Assembly (NCBI GenBank): GCA_026724425.1
Contig: JAIUCV010000019.1
Span: 14,837,141 to 14,901,140, forward strand
Source of the DNA: Erythrophleum ivorense
Lineage: Eukaryota > Streptophyta > Magnoliopsida > Fabales > Fabaceae
Reading direction: 5' to 3'
Length of the DNA stretch: 64,000 nt
Position numbers and translations under genes: made by a program. Numbering within the stretch: position 1 is the first letter of the stretch; every line of letters begins with the position of its first letter. Of the stretch, positions 33,609 through 44,291 are shown piece by piece. The notes under the pieces were generated by a model, which saw nothing but the letters and a program-made list of their open reading frames with translations, was not told the origin of the DNA and searched no databases.

Positions 33609-33667
33609 ATTCCTGGTGGTCCCTAACTCAGGGATCGGATCACATTCGTCTCTATGCTGTTGATCTG
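33609..33667. other. 59-nt spacer between the two EVE arms
   Basis: The left arm ends GTTCTTATC (33600-33608) and the right arm begins GATAAGAAC (33668-33676). The spacer starts ATTCCTGGTGGTCC, the same 14 bases that adjoin the reverse-oriented primer binding site at 26350-26362. It is therefore viral leader DNA that normally abuts the primer site. Confidence 0.9.
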
Positions 33668-34036
33668 GATAAGAACAACTAATCCCTTAATCATCGGAGG
33701 ATATTACCTTGTCATCTGAAAATTGTTAACAAAATTTTCTAATTAGAATCACCAAAATCCTTTTCTAGGTATGCTTGCGCTAACAGCCACTTCTCTTTTT
33801 GGGCTTTCATGCGCTAGCCTTGTAAAACAAAGGATTCTGTTGATTTGCTTAGAAATTCTTTGGAATCATAGACAAGTAATTATTGTTATCCAGATACTAT
33901 GGTAGTAACAACACGTTCTGATACACAGGATCCTCTTAAGAGGCAAGTGTAGAGCATACTAGTGGATGGACAAGATAATCGTAAGAGATCTACTGATAAA
34001 AGATTTCAGAAGATAAAGAAACTTAAAATAAAGCCA

Positions 34037-34042
34037 TTTATT
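34037..34042 (-). terminator. poly(A) signal of the EVE, right copy
   Basis: AATAAA on the minus strand, mirroring 33234-33239, within CCATCTTAAATAAATGG. Confidence 0.55.
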
Positions 34043-34108
34043 TAAGATGGTGTTTACAAGAAGAGAAGAAAGGCTTTTCTGACTTGCCCTTCTTAAACGC
34101 AGAGGTCC

Positions 34109-34118
34109 TTCATATATA
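34109..34118 (-). promoter_or_regulatory. TATA region of the EVE promoter, right copy
   Basis: On the minus strand it reads CTATATATGAAGG against CTATATATAAAGG in the left copy, so the TATA box has one A-to-G change but may still work. It points left, to the centre, facing the left-copy promoter. Confidence 0.6.
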
Positions 34119-34332
34119 GAGAAGGAGGGGAGGAACAAGAAAAACATCTTTTATAAAAGTAGAAACACACTGGCCTACAGTTTTGATAGAAGGCGATATT
34201 TTCACATGCAAAATAGTAAAACTCATAATTAGACAATAAAGTAGGATAAGCTTCAGGATAAGACTTATCCCTGCTGGATAGAGACAAGTTAGTTTGGCGT
34301 CAATGTCTAGAAGATAAGTTTCAAGATAAAGC

Positions 34333-35232
34333 TTATCCTTTCTTGATTGACTCATGTGATGGAGACATATTAGGGTCCTCGTCAGTGGAGTCGTCAGGGT
34401 CCTTTGGAGACTTTTTGAAACAGAAGGTGAACCATTCCTCAAATTCTTTTAAAGCAATAGGTTCATATGGGTCCTACGAGTCTTGCATTATTGTGTCCGA
34501 AGGTGGTTGGATTGTTGAGGATGATGAGGCTCCAGGGTTTTGAGAACTTGTTCCTGTAAGGAATTTGAGCATTTGTTCTAGAGTCCATTGTTATGTATTG
34601 GGCAGATCTAGTTCTGGAAGCCTAAGTTCTCCAGGGATAAATTCTCCAGGGTATGGTCCTAATAAAGTACAAAATATGAATGGATTAGGCTTATAATTAT
34701 TAATTTCACATAAAAGTAATTTTAAAGCCTTTAGGGCCTCAGATGATTGCGTTGGCCAGTCTAAAAATGTATTCCATTCATATGCATGATTTTGAGTGAA
34801 GAGCATGTTCTGTCTGTTGATCCAGTAAGGATATTGAAGGATGAAAATGCTAGACACTTGTTTGTCAGGGATTTGCCAAAGGTTGTGACTATGAATGAGA
34901 CGGTCAAGCTCAGAGCACCACCAAAGTAATGGAGAAAACCATTCTTGTAGGGTCTATAAATTGGAGTCCCTATTGGCAGAGGTGGTGAGGTGTTAGAAGA
35001 TCATGAGTGGTGGAAATGCAAGAGCTCCTAAGTAAAAGGCAGTGAGAGCCCAAAGATACCAAAGGATATCATCTGTAACTCGGTCGGTGATTCAAAACAA
35101 GAGTAAAAAAGGGGTTTGGACAAGGTTGAAAGCTTGACGAATGGTATTATAAGGAGAGTCCTTCAGGTAACGATGGAGGTAATAAAACAAAGATTTTTGA
35201 GCAAGGCTTTAAACTTCAGCAGGATTTGTTGG
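34333..35232 (-). pseudogene. EVE C-terminal extension, right copy
   Basis: Counterpart of 32081-32943. On the minus strand a clear open segment (34857-34591) reads YWINRQNMLFTQNHAYEWNT and continues FCTLLGPYPGEFIPGEL, better preserved than in the left copy. It ends at a TAA (34333-34335) matching the left-copy stop. No known domain is recognised. Confidence 0.6.
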
Positions 35233-36717
35233 TCAAGGTTCTCCAGGAGGGAAATCCTTTTTCAGTTGGGGTTGAGGATAATGAATAGTACATCCAGGGG
35301 TAGAATGAGCCATATATATGAAAGGAAGAGATTTAAAGGGAGTGATGAGATTAAGGGTTTTTGGAGGTCTAGAAAGGAAGTAGGCTAAGATATTGTGGCT
35401 CCCTTTGATGTGTTCAACGATAAATTTATAGCGGGAAAACCAGTCTTTCCAATATATCAATTGTTTATTTGGAAGAACCTTTTTGTTAGACTCTAAAATC
35501 TTAGGGAAGGAAGAGTTATCCATTTGCACAGTGAAATCATGTGAGCATAGGTGGAAACTGAACTTCTCAATCCCTCTTTTGACAACAAGAATCTCTTTGT
35601 AGATTGTATGATAATATTTTTCAGAGTCTTTGAATTGGCCGCTAAAATGGCCATAGTAATATGTCTTTTTGTCAATCTTTTCAAGTAGGACAGCGCCCCA
35701 AAAGTCTTCACTAGCATTGGTTTGGAGGATCCTTTTACCTTTATCAGGAATCTTTAAAGGTAAAGGAACTTGAGAGACGCGTTTGAGGTGTCGCACTATG
35801 GCAGTCTAAACAAGTCCCCAAGGAGGGGGGGTCCTTTCTGAGAAGTTTGGACAGCTAGCTCCTATGATTAGACACCTTTGAAATAAAGTTTCTAATAAAA
35901 TGGATTACCCCGAGAAATTATTGAATTTCTTTAACAAATAGATCTTTATCTGGAAAAGTGAGTAACTCTTAGGCGATGTGTAAACCAGGCTGATAATGTC
36001 CATCAGAAATATGTATTCAGAGAAATTCTATTTGGGCTTGGCCCAATTGACTCTTTTTAGAAGAAAACATTAGCCCATACTTTTGGATGAGGCCTAAAAA
36101 CTGTTAGAGAAGTTGCTTGTGGTCTACTTCATTTTTGAAAAGAGCAGGATATCATCAATATAAACCAAGACACTAAGGAGAATGGGCTCAAAGATTTTTG
36201 TCATGGCTTTTTGAAATAGAGACGAAGCAACCTTCAATCCAAATGGCATGACAGTCCATTGATATTGAGCATTGGGCATACATAAGGCTATTTTGTAGCT
36301 TTCTGCTGGATCAATTCCAAGTTGCCAAAAGCTTGCCTTAAGATCAAACTTAGAGAAGACCTTAGCATCTTTAAGCAGTGTGAGCTAAGAACTAATCCTT
36401 GGTAAGGGAAATTTATCATCTTGTAGAAACATGTTGAGTGGCTTATAGTCAATGACGAGGTGCTTTTTTCCACGTTTCTGCTCTGCGCATTTATCCACAT
36501 AGAATGCTTAGCATGCCCAGTCAGATTTTGTAGATTCAATAAGTCCTTGCTGTAGAAGGACTGCACATTCTATTTTGGCAAGTTGTAGATCATCAGGATT
36601 CATACCAGGGTAAATTGCTTTTGTAGGATTGATATCCTTATTTCTTTTGAAAGGAAGTTGGATGAAGAAATCATTATTCTTCCACAAAGGAGAATGATGG
36701 GAAAACTAATCATGGGA
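35233..36717 (-). pseudogene. EVE reverse transcriptase and RNase H, right copy
   Basis: RNase H is in one open frame of 187 codons (35796-35233), with ASEDFWGAVLLEKIDKKTYY and GSHNILAYFLSR. The RT lies at about 36600-35800 and keeps LVIDYKPLNMFLQDDKFPL and the catalytic YIDD (36151-36162). It has stops such as TAA after SDWAC (about 36510), TAG and frame changes between 36140 and 35800. Against the left copy, RNase H is less damaged and the catalytic box is intact, but the whole is still interrupted. Confidence 0.9.
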
Positions 36718-37190
36718 CTACGAGTAGTAAGGCATAAGTTGATTCCGAATATCTTCATATCCAGCAAGAATATTAAACAATTCAAAAACCTTTGAAATAG
36801 TGGTGTAAGGCTTGAACTGATGTTTATATTGGATCCCTTGAGGAAGGATTTGAAGCTTTTTTGCTTGACAGTAGATGTCCATTCCAATCAAGATATCCTT
36901 GTCGGGGAGACTGCTGCCAAGTACCTTGGTCCAGATTATGCAATTGGGAAAGATCCTGATATCAATTCGTTTTTTGGTAATAAGATCAACTTTAAAGATT
37001 TTCCCATCAGCTGCAATAAAATATTCAGAATGGGTTGTCCATGCCTGTGGAGAGAGAACTGCAGGATTCATGAGACTTTTAGAAGCCCTAGTATCCATAT
37101 AGGCTATAACAGGGATAGGCTTATGATACTTACTCTGAAAAATCTACATTTGGACATAAGGCATTGAAGGTTTTTTCTACTCAGTGAGTT
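36718..37190 (-). pseudogene. EVE aspartic protease, right copy
   Basis: One open frame (37098-36718) begins at YMDTRASKSLMNP, where the active-site Gly of Asp-Thr-Gly has become Arg. The left copy keeps it. The second half (GSSLPDKDILIGMDIYCQAK) is intact. The protease would not be active. Confidence 0.88.
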
Positions 37191-38986
37191 GGCAAGGTTG
37201 AACAAAATAGCTTGGATGTATATAGTGGCCAGAATAATCTGAAGGATCATAATCAAAAAATTCTGAGTTGGATAAGTGAAGGCCAGGAAGGGCAAAAATA
37301 ATGGTTGCATCAGTATCTTCTTATTCTGAGAAATATTCTTCAATGTCATTATCAGCAGATAGAGGAATGCTGGCCTGAACTTGTTGAAGAAGCTTAATGT
37401 CCTTCTTTGTTTTATTAGGACAGTTTTTTGCAAAGTGGCCCTTTTTTCCACAGATATAGCAACAATCTCTTTTTCCAAATTGCGTGAGCCATTGTCTAAA
37501 AAACCGAATTGGTCTTTTATGTCTCCTTTTTTTGTAGGACTTGAAAGGTTTGGAATAATTATGCTTGTAATGGGAGTGTTTCTTTGTTGGGCAAGAGCAT
37601 TTGGACTTGTCTTTGCATTTAATATGGAGATAAGGCTTTTTACAAACCTTCTGCAAAGCGAGCTTTACATCTATCATGGAATCAAACATTTTATGCTGCT
37701 CACATAATTTTGCAAGAGTAGCCACAATTAGTTGGTAAATTTCTCCAAGAGAGATGTCAGCCATATCTCGTCAGAGGGATTTGATGGCTCTTGAGAGTTC
37801 TGGCTGTAACTTTTCTAGCAAAGAAGTTATGAATGTATGTCTGAGATTAACATCATTGAAACCATTGGGGAGATAGTATCTTTTTGTCATTCTTTTATAA
37901 TGGAAATAAAGATCTTTTTTCTTTAAAGAGCAACATTTCATTTGGAAGTATTCTTGTCGCTTCTGCTTGTCTACAAGATGGAAATCGCCAAAAAATTCTT
38001 TGTGAATTAGACCAAGGAAGTCATTAGCACTGCCAGCTATGGTATAGAATCATTGTCGATATTCTCCTAGACTTTGGAACCATTCTCGGAAGGTACCAGT
38101 GAGTCTGCTGGTGAATTCAGTGAGAGTTACATGAAGATTAGCATTTAGTTAAGTCATTTGAAGATCAATCTAAGCTGAAAACTCATGCAACTTGTCTCTC
38201 CATTTGTCAGGAGATATATCATCAAAGGTGAACCATGGTCCAGTGGTTGGATGAGTTTAAGCTTGCGGAGGTTCTAGGAAAGTGGTATGATATAGTTGTC
38301 CATAGTCATTAACATGATTGACGTTTGACTCATCATATTCTTTGACATGGTAGGATTTACCATGCAGGAAGTTAAGTATGGAACAGGTTCATCTTCCTCA
38401 GAACTGAGAGGTTCGAGACCAAGTATTCGAGATTGATTTGAATCAGAATCTGAAAGATAAGGGTTAATGGTGGACAATAAAGAGATTGTCCCAGATGATT
38501 TAGTTGGTTCTGTTTCAGGCTGTTTGTTTTTCTGAGTGAGATCAGGATGAACTGGAGGTGTAGTATGCCTTGGTGAGGTAGGGGGAGTATGAATCTGTAA
38601 AGGTTTTACAGGAGGGTTCTCTAAAGGTTTTGTCCAAGAGGTGAAGCTTCTTAGTGTGAAGAAAAGTGAGGTGGTCTATGAGGAGAACGGATATTTTTAG
38701 GTGGAAGAGGTTGAGATTAGGTTGAAGGTTGCCTGGGTTAAAACTGTTTAAGCTGGGTTGGACTAAGATAGTCTTCTTTCTTTCTGAAGACTTCATAGTT
38801 CATTTTGAAACATTTGGAATAATCAGCTTCTTGTGGGTAAGGTGAATAAGGGGGTGATGGATATGGATTATAAGAGGACATAAAAGGAGAAGGATAGGAA
38901 TCATAGATACTTCGAGATTGATCTCTAGCTATGTCTTTTTCAATCTGATCAATCTGAGTTTTTACTTGTCAAAACTCTTGTTCCTT
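37191..38986 (-). pseudogene. EVE capsid/nucleocapsid region with zinc knuckle, right copy
   Basis: The open frame 37764-37321 carries the capsid end, a Lys/His-rich tract and an intact CCHC knuckle CYICGKKGHFAKNCP (about 37421-37463). Upstream capsid blocks (38300-37765) are present with stops, for example near 37770 and 38050. A third block (38477-38274) matches the acidic Ser/Glu-rich segment of the left copy. Lesions are mostly TAG, TAA or TGA substitutions and a few indels. Confidence 0.85.
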
Positions 38987-40386
38987 CTATGTAAAAGCTA
39001 GTCTCATATATCCATGAGCGATAAAGCCTTTAAGTTCTGCATCCAGAGAAGTAAACTGCCTTTGGAGGCAATCATACAATTCTTGGATATGAGAAGACAA
39101 TCCATCTAAACGAGAATTAGTATGAGCCATTTGACTAGAGAGATTCTCAAGTCGAGAGTTAATCCTCTGAAGAACTTTGTTTTGAGCTGTAGCATTATGA
39201 GTATGCCAGTTGAGTACTTCATTAGCTTGTGAGACAGGTCGCATGGCACCATTAGGTGAAACTTCTGTCGGGATAGAATACGACTTATAAGTAACATGTG
39301 TCTCAGGGTCAGTTCTTGTTTCCATAGCAGGAAATTCAAAATCATAGCTTTTTGATGCAAAGGAAAACATCATGCAGGGAATAGGCTGAGGTTGTGTGTG
39401 TATGGGAATGATATGCTCAGGTTTTGTGGGCAGAGAAGGAAGAAGGTCATCATGGCCTAATTTCTTAAGAAGGTCAAACAAACTTTCTGGCTTGGATCTG
39501 GGAGACTTGATACCAACCCATCGGGGTTTTGGTTGGTGGTCATCATCATCGAAGCTGCTATTAGGTGTATGGTGAAAGCAGTAGCCAAATTTCCAAGATG
39601 GTTTGGGTAATTGTTTTTTCCAAGGAGAAGCACAAAAGTCACGAGGTCTCCAAGCATTATCCTTTGGTCCTTCCCAATTTTCAAAATTATTACATCCACA
39701 ATCAGGGTCGCACATAGAAGGATCACAATCCCAAAGAAAGTGTCCATTGATTTTGCCAACATAAGCATAAGACCCATCAGGATGAAGCCAGTGAATGGGA
39801 ATTAGACCTTTCTTTTGTTCTTGGGTGACCACAGGAGTAATCATCATTGAATAAGTCATTGTCCTTGGGGCTGAGGTAGTTGCTTCATCAGATCCAGGTC
39901 TCTTGAAGGTTGATTTCACAGTGCCATCAGAGAGTTTTTCGAGAACAGGAGGAGCAGATGTATGGAAGGTCTTTTGTCCCCCATGAAACTCTTTTTCACA
40001 ATTGGTAACCCATTCAAGAGGGATTAGTTGAAGCAGATCTTCTCTAGAAATTTGCTTAGGGATTTGGATGATGGTGGTGTTATCAGGTCTGTCAAAAACC
40101 ATATAAAGAACATCATCAATGGTGTTCGGGAAGTGAAGATCAACGGAGTGGTTCTGCAGACGATAAATCATCTGGTGATGAAAAGTGGCTGAAACAGCAT
40201 CAGAAACTTATTCAGCACCAATGATCTAGACTTGTACTTTTAGTCTGGTTGGAAGAGTGGGATCTGACAATTATATGTTGAAGTTGGGAACGATGCTCAG
40301 GATCACGCTTCCAACATTCAAAGTGACAAGGGCGGCTCCAATCAAAATATTCTGAAAGGAGGTGTAAGATGTATCAAGAAGGGATA
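38987..40386 (-). pseudogene. EVE movement protein end and start of capsid, right copy
   Basis: The longest surviving viral frame of the window runs 40171-38987 (394 codons) and spans the junction between movement protein and capsid, including the coiled-coil-like QRINSRLENLSSQMAHTNSR. The movement-protein core upstream (40386-40172) is present in the same frame but has a TAG and a TAA between 40220 and 40190. The N-terminal part of the movement protein is missing, because homology ends at 40386. Confidence 0.85.
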
Positions 40387-40560
40387 GGTCAATCAAATTG
40401 ACCTATCACGGTCAATGAACTGACCCTGAAAGGGTTGTCACTTTTTGACCTTTTCAGGATCGGTTTTATAATTAAATATATATATATATATGTTTTAAGG
40501 CTTCGCATACCTAAAAAAAATATTTTTTAATTGAAACACAGAGTTACAAGCTCCGCATTT
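40383..40560 (-). repeat. second, degraded copy of the palindrome cluster
   Basis: GATAGGTCAAT...ATTGACCTATC is a perfect 11-bp stem with a CAA loop (40383-40407). TGACCCT..AGGGTTGTCA (40420-40440) and TGACCTTTTCAGGATCGG (about 40446-40463) are imperfect. Read on the minus strand, 40560-40500 (GCGGAGCTTGTAACTCTGTG then AATTAAAAAATATTTTTTTT) matches 18500-18548. The order is the same as in the first cluster, but the cluster is inverted and attached to the broken end of the right viral arm. Confidence 0.7.
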
Positions 40561-41090
40561 CATATTAATTTTTTTTAATTTTGTTATATATACAAAGAAT
40601 TTGTTTTGATATTATTTTTTTTTTATTTTTTTTTATATTTATCTCAAAAAGCCTACAATAGTATCACATTAACGTTACATTTTTCATATATTACTTATTC
40701 ACTGTCATATACTATTTATTTACTGTTTAGTTGCATTATTTTTTTTGTCCGGACCTGTCTTTTTTATTTGTGGGCCCTAAATTTTCTTTTTTTTTTTTCC
40801 TGTAGGGCTCACAAGCAAAATTTTGAATCCCCTCATATTTTGCTGGCAGAAGAACTAGTTTTAATATAATCTTCCAAAAGGAAATTACTGTTTGTTCACT
40901 GTTCACAAGATACTGTTATTTTGAATTGTGTGTTTTTTATTGGTATTTTTTATCCATTATTTTTTTCTTAATTTCTGCACATAGTACGATTCCACTGCTG
41001 ATTTAATGCGTAAATGACTTTTTTTTTACAGTTGACAATGTTTATTTTGGTGAATTTTGGCAGCAACTTCAGTTATGTTAAGGCAGGAAA
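40561..41090. other. AT-rich intergenic DNA
   Basis: Long T runs. The open frame 40606-40869 is low-complexity and hydrophobic by composition, with no recognisable homology. I see no supported feature. Confidence 0.5.
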
Positions 41091-41560
41091 AGCAGTAGGA
41101 GAGGACTTGATAAACAAGTTAGAGACGCAGTGCTATCGTTCAAGATAGCCATAAGGTTCTGGATGACAACCCAGGGTAATAAGTTAGAGACGCAGTGATA
41201 TCGATCAAGAGCTATTGTATCCTCACCAACAGGTGGACACCTCCTGCCGCTGATAGGTCAGCGAGTCGAGTGCCAGGTTACGGTGTGATCACCAACATCA
41301 TAACAGTGGGCTGAAACGTTAAACGACAAGGTGGCAGATAGGATCGGATTTTATAAGGGGTTTTGTAATATTTTAGGAGTCAACCATGGCAACAACTTGG
41401 ATTGCTATAACAAAGGCATTTTGCTCGATTACCCTACTCTAATCTATTACGTTATAATAGCTAATGTTATAAAGGAATTAATATTATATTAAGGGGAAAT
41501 ACCCTCATTCTGTGTACTTTTAAGAGGTTTCTTCAGTTAATAGAAATTTTTTCGTGTTTA
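41091..41560. other. GC-richer block with a 30-bp direct repeat, possible LTR or TRIM remnant
   Basis: The block is clearly less AT-rich than its surroundings. AAGTTAGAGACGCAGTGNTA starts at 41116 and again at 41181. A TATA-like TTTTATAAGGGG (about 41351-41362) and a later CCTCATTCTGTGTACTTTT (about 41502) resemble the promoter and transcribed end of LTRs. No coding similarity or flanking duplication was found, so its origin is open. Confidence 0.35.
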
Positions 41561-43696
41561 CGAATTTACTCAGAATCTTTACTTAAATTCCCAATTACTT
41601 GCATAAATTAAAAATGTAGAAATAAAGAAGTATGACCTTATATTGAAAAAATAAAAAATAAAAAAAGAGAGATGCTGCAAAATGAATTCGAACACCGTCT
41701 CATTACAATACAGCGGAAAATGTATTTTATAATAGTGTGTGCTTTTAACTAAATTAGCGTGTTGCATAAAACAAACCATAAATTAAACTTTGTTATACCG
41801 ACTTTTGGGCGACGGGCTTCTAGTGATCTAAGTTAAAAGTCCAAACCCAAATAAGCAGTGTAGATCAGCCTAAAAATTGAATAAAAGTCGCCTATTCTTG
41901 AACCAGTTGGGCTTTCTCCATAATGGGAGGGTCAGAATTTGTTTTATGTAGTTGAAAAGTATGGCCATGCATTCAGTTTTGCAACCGCAGGCTTTAAATG
42001 TTGCAAGAGTGTTCGAATGTATTATTATAATTTGTATTTCTGGAAAAGTGTACAGCAAAATTTCTAGTCTAGCCTTGGGAGTTACGTTGTCACTTGTTAT
42101 CAGGGTGTGATTTTCCTTGTTTTTTCATAAATGTAAGTTATAAACTAAAATGATTGTATTTTTTTCCCGCAAATGTTTTTTATTATCTTTATTGTTGTTG
42201 GTGTCCATAATTTCACTTTCAATGACAAAAAAAATGGCATAAGCTCCTAGCTAGTTTCACTTGAATGTATTATACAGCAAGAACTTGACTATTTTATGAA
42301 TAAACAAGGATAGATACACTATATAATAAATGCATCAAGTGATGATAAATAGCACTGACACACTCATTTTGATAATTTTTTATCACCTGGTATATGTACT
42401 GAAATAAACATTTAAAACGAACTTAAGCAAGTATTCAATAAAAATCTATTGAAATAAATGTGTCAATGAATTTCATAAGTTGAAATACTCATTTAGTGAT
42501 TTTTTTTATAGATTCGTTACAGAACCAACCAATAAATTGAATGTATATAAAAATATATGATTATATCAAACTTGGTGGAAGGATTACAAGTTTAAATTCG
42601 TTTCAGTACTGGAGATGGTTCAGTTGAAAAAAAAGAGTGACTCTGATGGGATCCAGACTAAAGAATTACATGCAGGGGCAGCCGCACCTCCTAAAATAAA
42701 TATATAAGTATTATATATATAATATTATTTTTTTCTAAAATTTTTAATTTGTCTCCCCTAAAATTTTTCACTTGCCTCCTTAATCTTTTTAAAGTTTTAA
42801 ACATACACTTTTAAAGATATAATTGCTTTTTGCAATGATTATAAAAGTAAATTTTATAAAACAAATAAATTAATAAAATACATAAAAGTTTTTCTAAGAA
42901 AAACTAATGATATACTCTCCATTTTTTTTTGACTCTCTATTCTTTTACAATTTTTTTTTTTTTTGGCTTCTTTAACCATACTCTTTACTCATATAAAAAC
43001 AAGATTTTGTAACAAAATAGAAGATGATTTTTTATAGATAATTAAGTTGTTTATATTGAAAAAAAAATTATAAAGAATTTTATTACAAAGAAGATTGTAA
43101 ATAAATTTTATTAAATTAAGAATCAGATAGCATGATCTTAATAGCTAATATATATTTCGTCATTTCCAATATATTTTTTATATTAAAATAATTATATTTA
43201 TCTTGATATTATTATGCTTCTATAATTTTTTTATTATTATGTGTTTCTAGTATTATATTTTAGTAAAATTTATCATTATATTAATTCAATAGATACTTAA
43301 AATTATATATTTTTTACGTGTTATAAGTACTTGTATTAAGTATATATTTTCACCTCCTATACTATCTTTCCTTGTTTTGTTACATATGTAAATATAAATA
43401 TAAATGTAAATAATAATAGAAAAATAATAATTTAAATTACGAAGTATTATTTAACAGCACTAATTGTAAAAAAAAATATTTGACCTTATTTACTTTCGAA
43501 TTCAAGTTTAAGTTGTTTTGCCTTTTATTATATGCATCATTGAGTTTTATCGAGACTTGTTAAATCAAATAAAATCTTGTATAAAAATATAAATTTAGTG
43601 AAATGATGCATTTAATTATGACCTGTCTTGTTTTTGAATCCTGGCACTATGTCATCTGTTTTTTTTTTTTTTATTTCTAGGTTTGTCTTTTCTCGA
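41561..43696. other. AT-rich intergenic DNA
   Basis: No coding homology, RNA gene or bordered mobile element recognised. Poly(A/T) runs and short TA repeats are common. Confidence 0.5.
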
Positions 43697-44052
43697 TAGT
43701 TTTTAGAGTAAATTATATAAGTTTTTTTAAAATTTTTATTAAAATTATATAAACATATCTTTTATTTTTAAAAAATATATAAATTTTTAATAAAATAAAA
43801 AATTATCTAATATTTTAGTTTAATTTTAAATTTTTTTAATCAAAATACTTTTTATTTAAACATTTTCTCAATTAAAAGAACATATATTTAAGTTAAGTAA
43901 AGATATTTTAGTTAAAAAAATTAAAATTGAACTAAAGTATGAAGTAACTTTTTATTTTAGAAAATGTTTAAATATATTTTGAAAACAAAAGAAATATTCA
44001 TGTAATTTTAACAAAACTCAAAGAAAATTTATGTAATTTACTTTAGTTTTTA
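43697..44052. mobile_element. MITE family 1 (Mutator-type), copy B
   Basis: The element 43706-44043 starts GAGTAAATTATATAAG and ends CTTATGTAATTTACTT-like on the inverted strand, with terminal inverted repeats of about 45 bp. It is flanked by a perfect 9-bp duplication TAGTTTTTA (43697-43705 and 44044-44052). Nine base pairs is the Mutator-type duplication. The interior has no coding capacity. It is related to copy A at 54837-55216. Confidence 0.85.
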
Positions 44053-44140
44053 CCAGATCCAAACAATTTAATCACTAAAGTATTTCATTAATATGGTCCA
44101 TACCATAAAATTAAGGGGAAAAAAACTTATAACCAGTTGC

Positions 44141-44291
44141 TTATATTTTTGCTATTAGATTCTCTAATTAAAACATAACAAGTGTATAGTTCTTTAATAA
44201 TATCATATCAAGTATACACTTGCCATGCTATTATTAGATAATCATATCTTTGTTATGTTTTTATTAAAGAGTATGATAACAAAAATATAAT
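44141..44291. mobile_element. MITE-like family 2, copy 1
   Basis: The two ends are inverted: TTTTTGCTATTAGATTCTC at the left and the complement of GAGTATGATAACAAAAATA at the right, with ATAACAAGTGTAT-like inner blocks. Similar elements are at 45470-45661 and 61100-61231. No target duplication could be fixed. Confidence 0.5.

Larger units (their letters stand above)
33668..40386 (-). mobile_element. endogenous caulimovirid (EVE), right copy, inverted
   Basis: This mirrors 26881-33608 over about 6.7 kb. In two stretches compared by eye the arms differ at 5 of 73 and 11 of 134 positions. It lacks the first part of the movement-protein gene: homology stops at GGGATA (40381-40386), where a palindrome cluster begins. 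Gene order on the minus strand is movement protein (partial), capsid, protease, RT, RNase H, extension, promoter. Its lesions differ from those in the left copy. Confidence 0.92.

Noticed and set aside
37381..37707. Plus-strand frames of about 108-115 codons overlapping the right viral copy (also 36820-37167)
   Set aside because: They are opposite-strand shadows of the capsid and protease genes; equivalent shadows occur in the left copy.
38987..40171. 394-codon open frame as a functional gene
   Set aside because: It is the surviving part of the viral movement-protein/capsid frame; upstream and downstream parts are broken and the N-terminus is missing.
26881..40386. Inverted repeat as a sequencing artefact (unsplit hairpin adapter or palindromic read)
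   Set aside because: The arms differ by many substitutions, separate stop codons and a different outer end, which a read artefact would not produce. A mis-join of two true copies remains possible and needs spanning reads.
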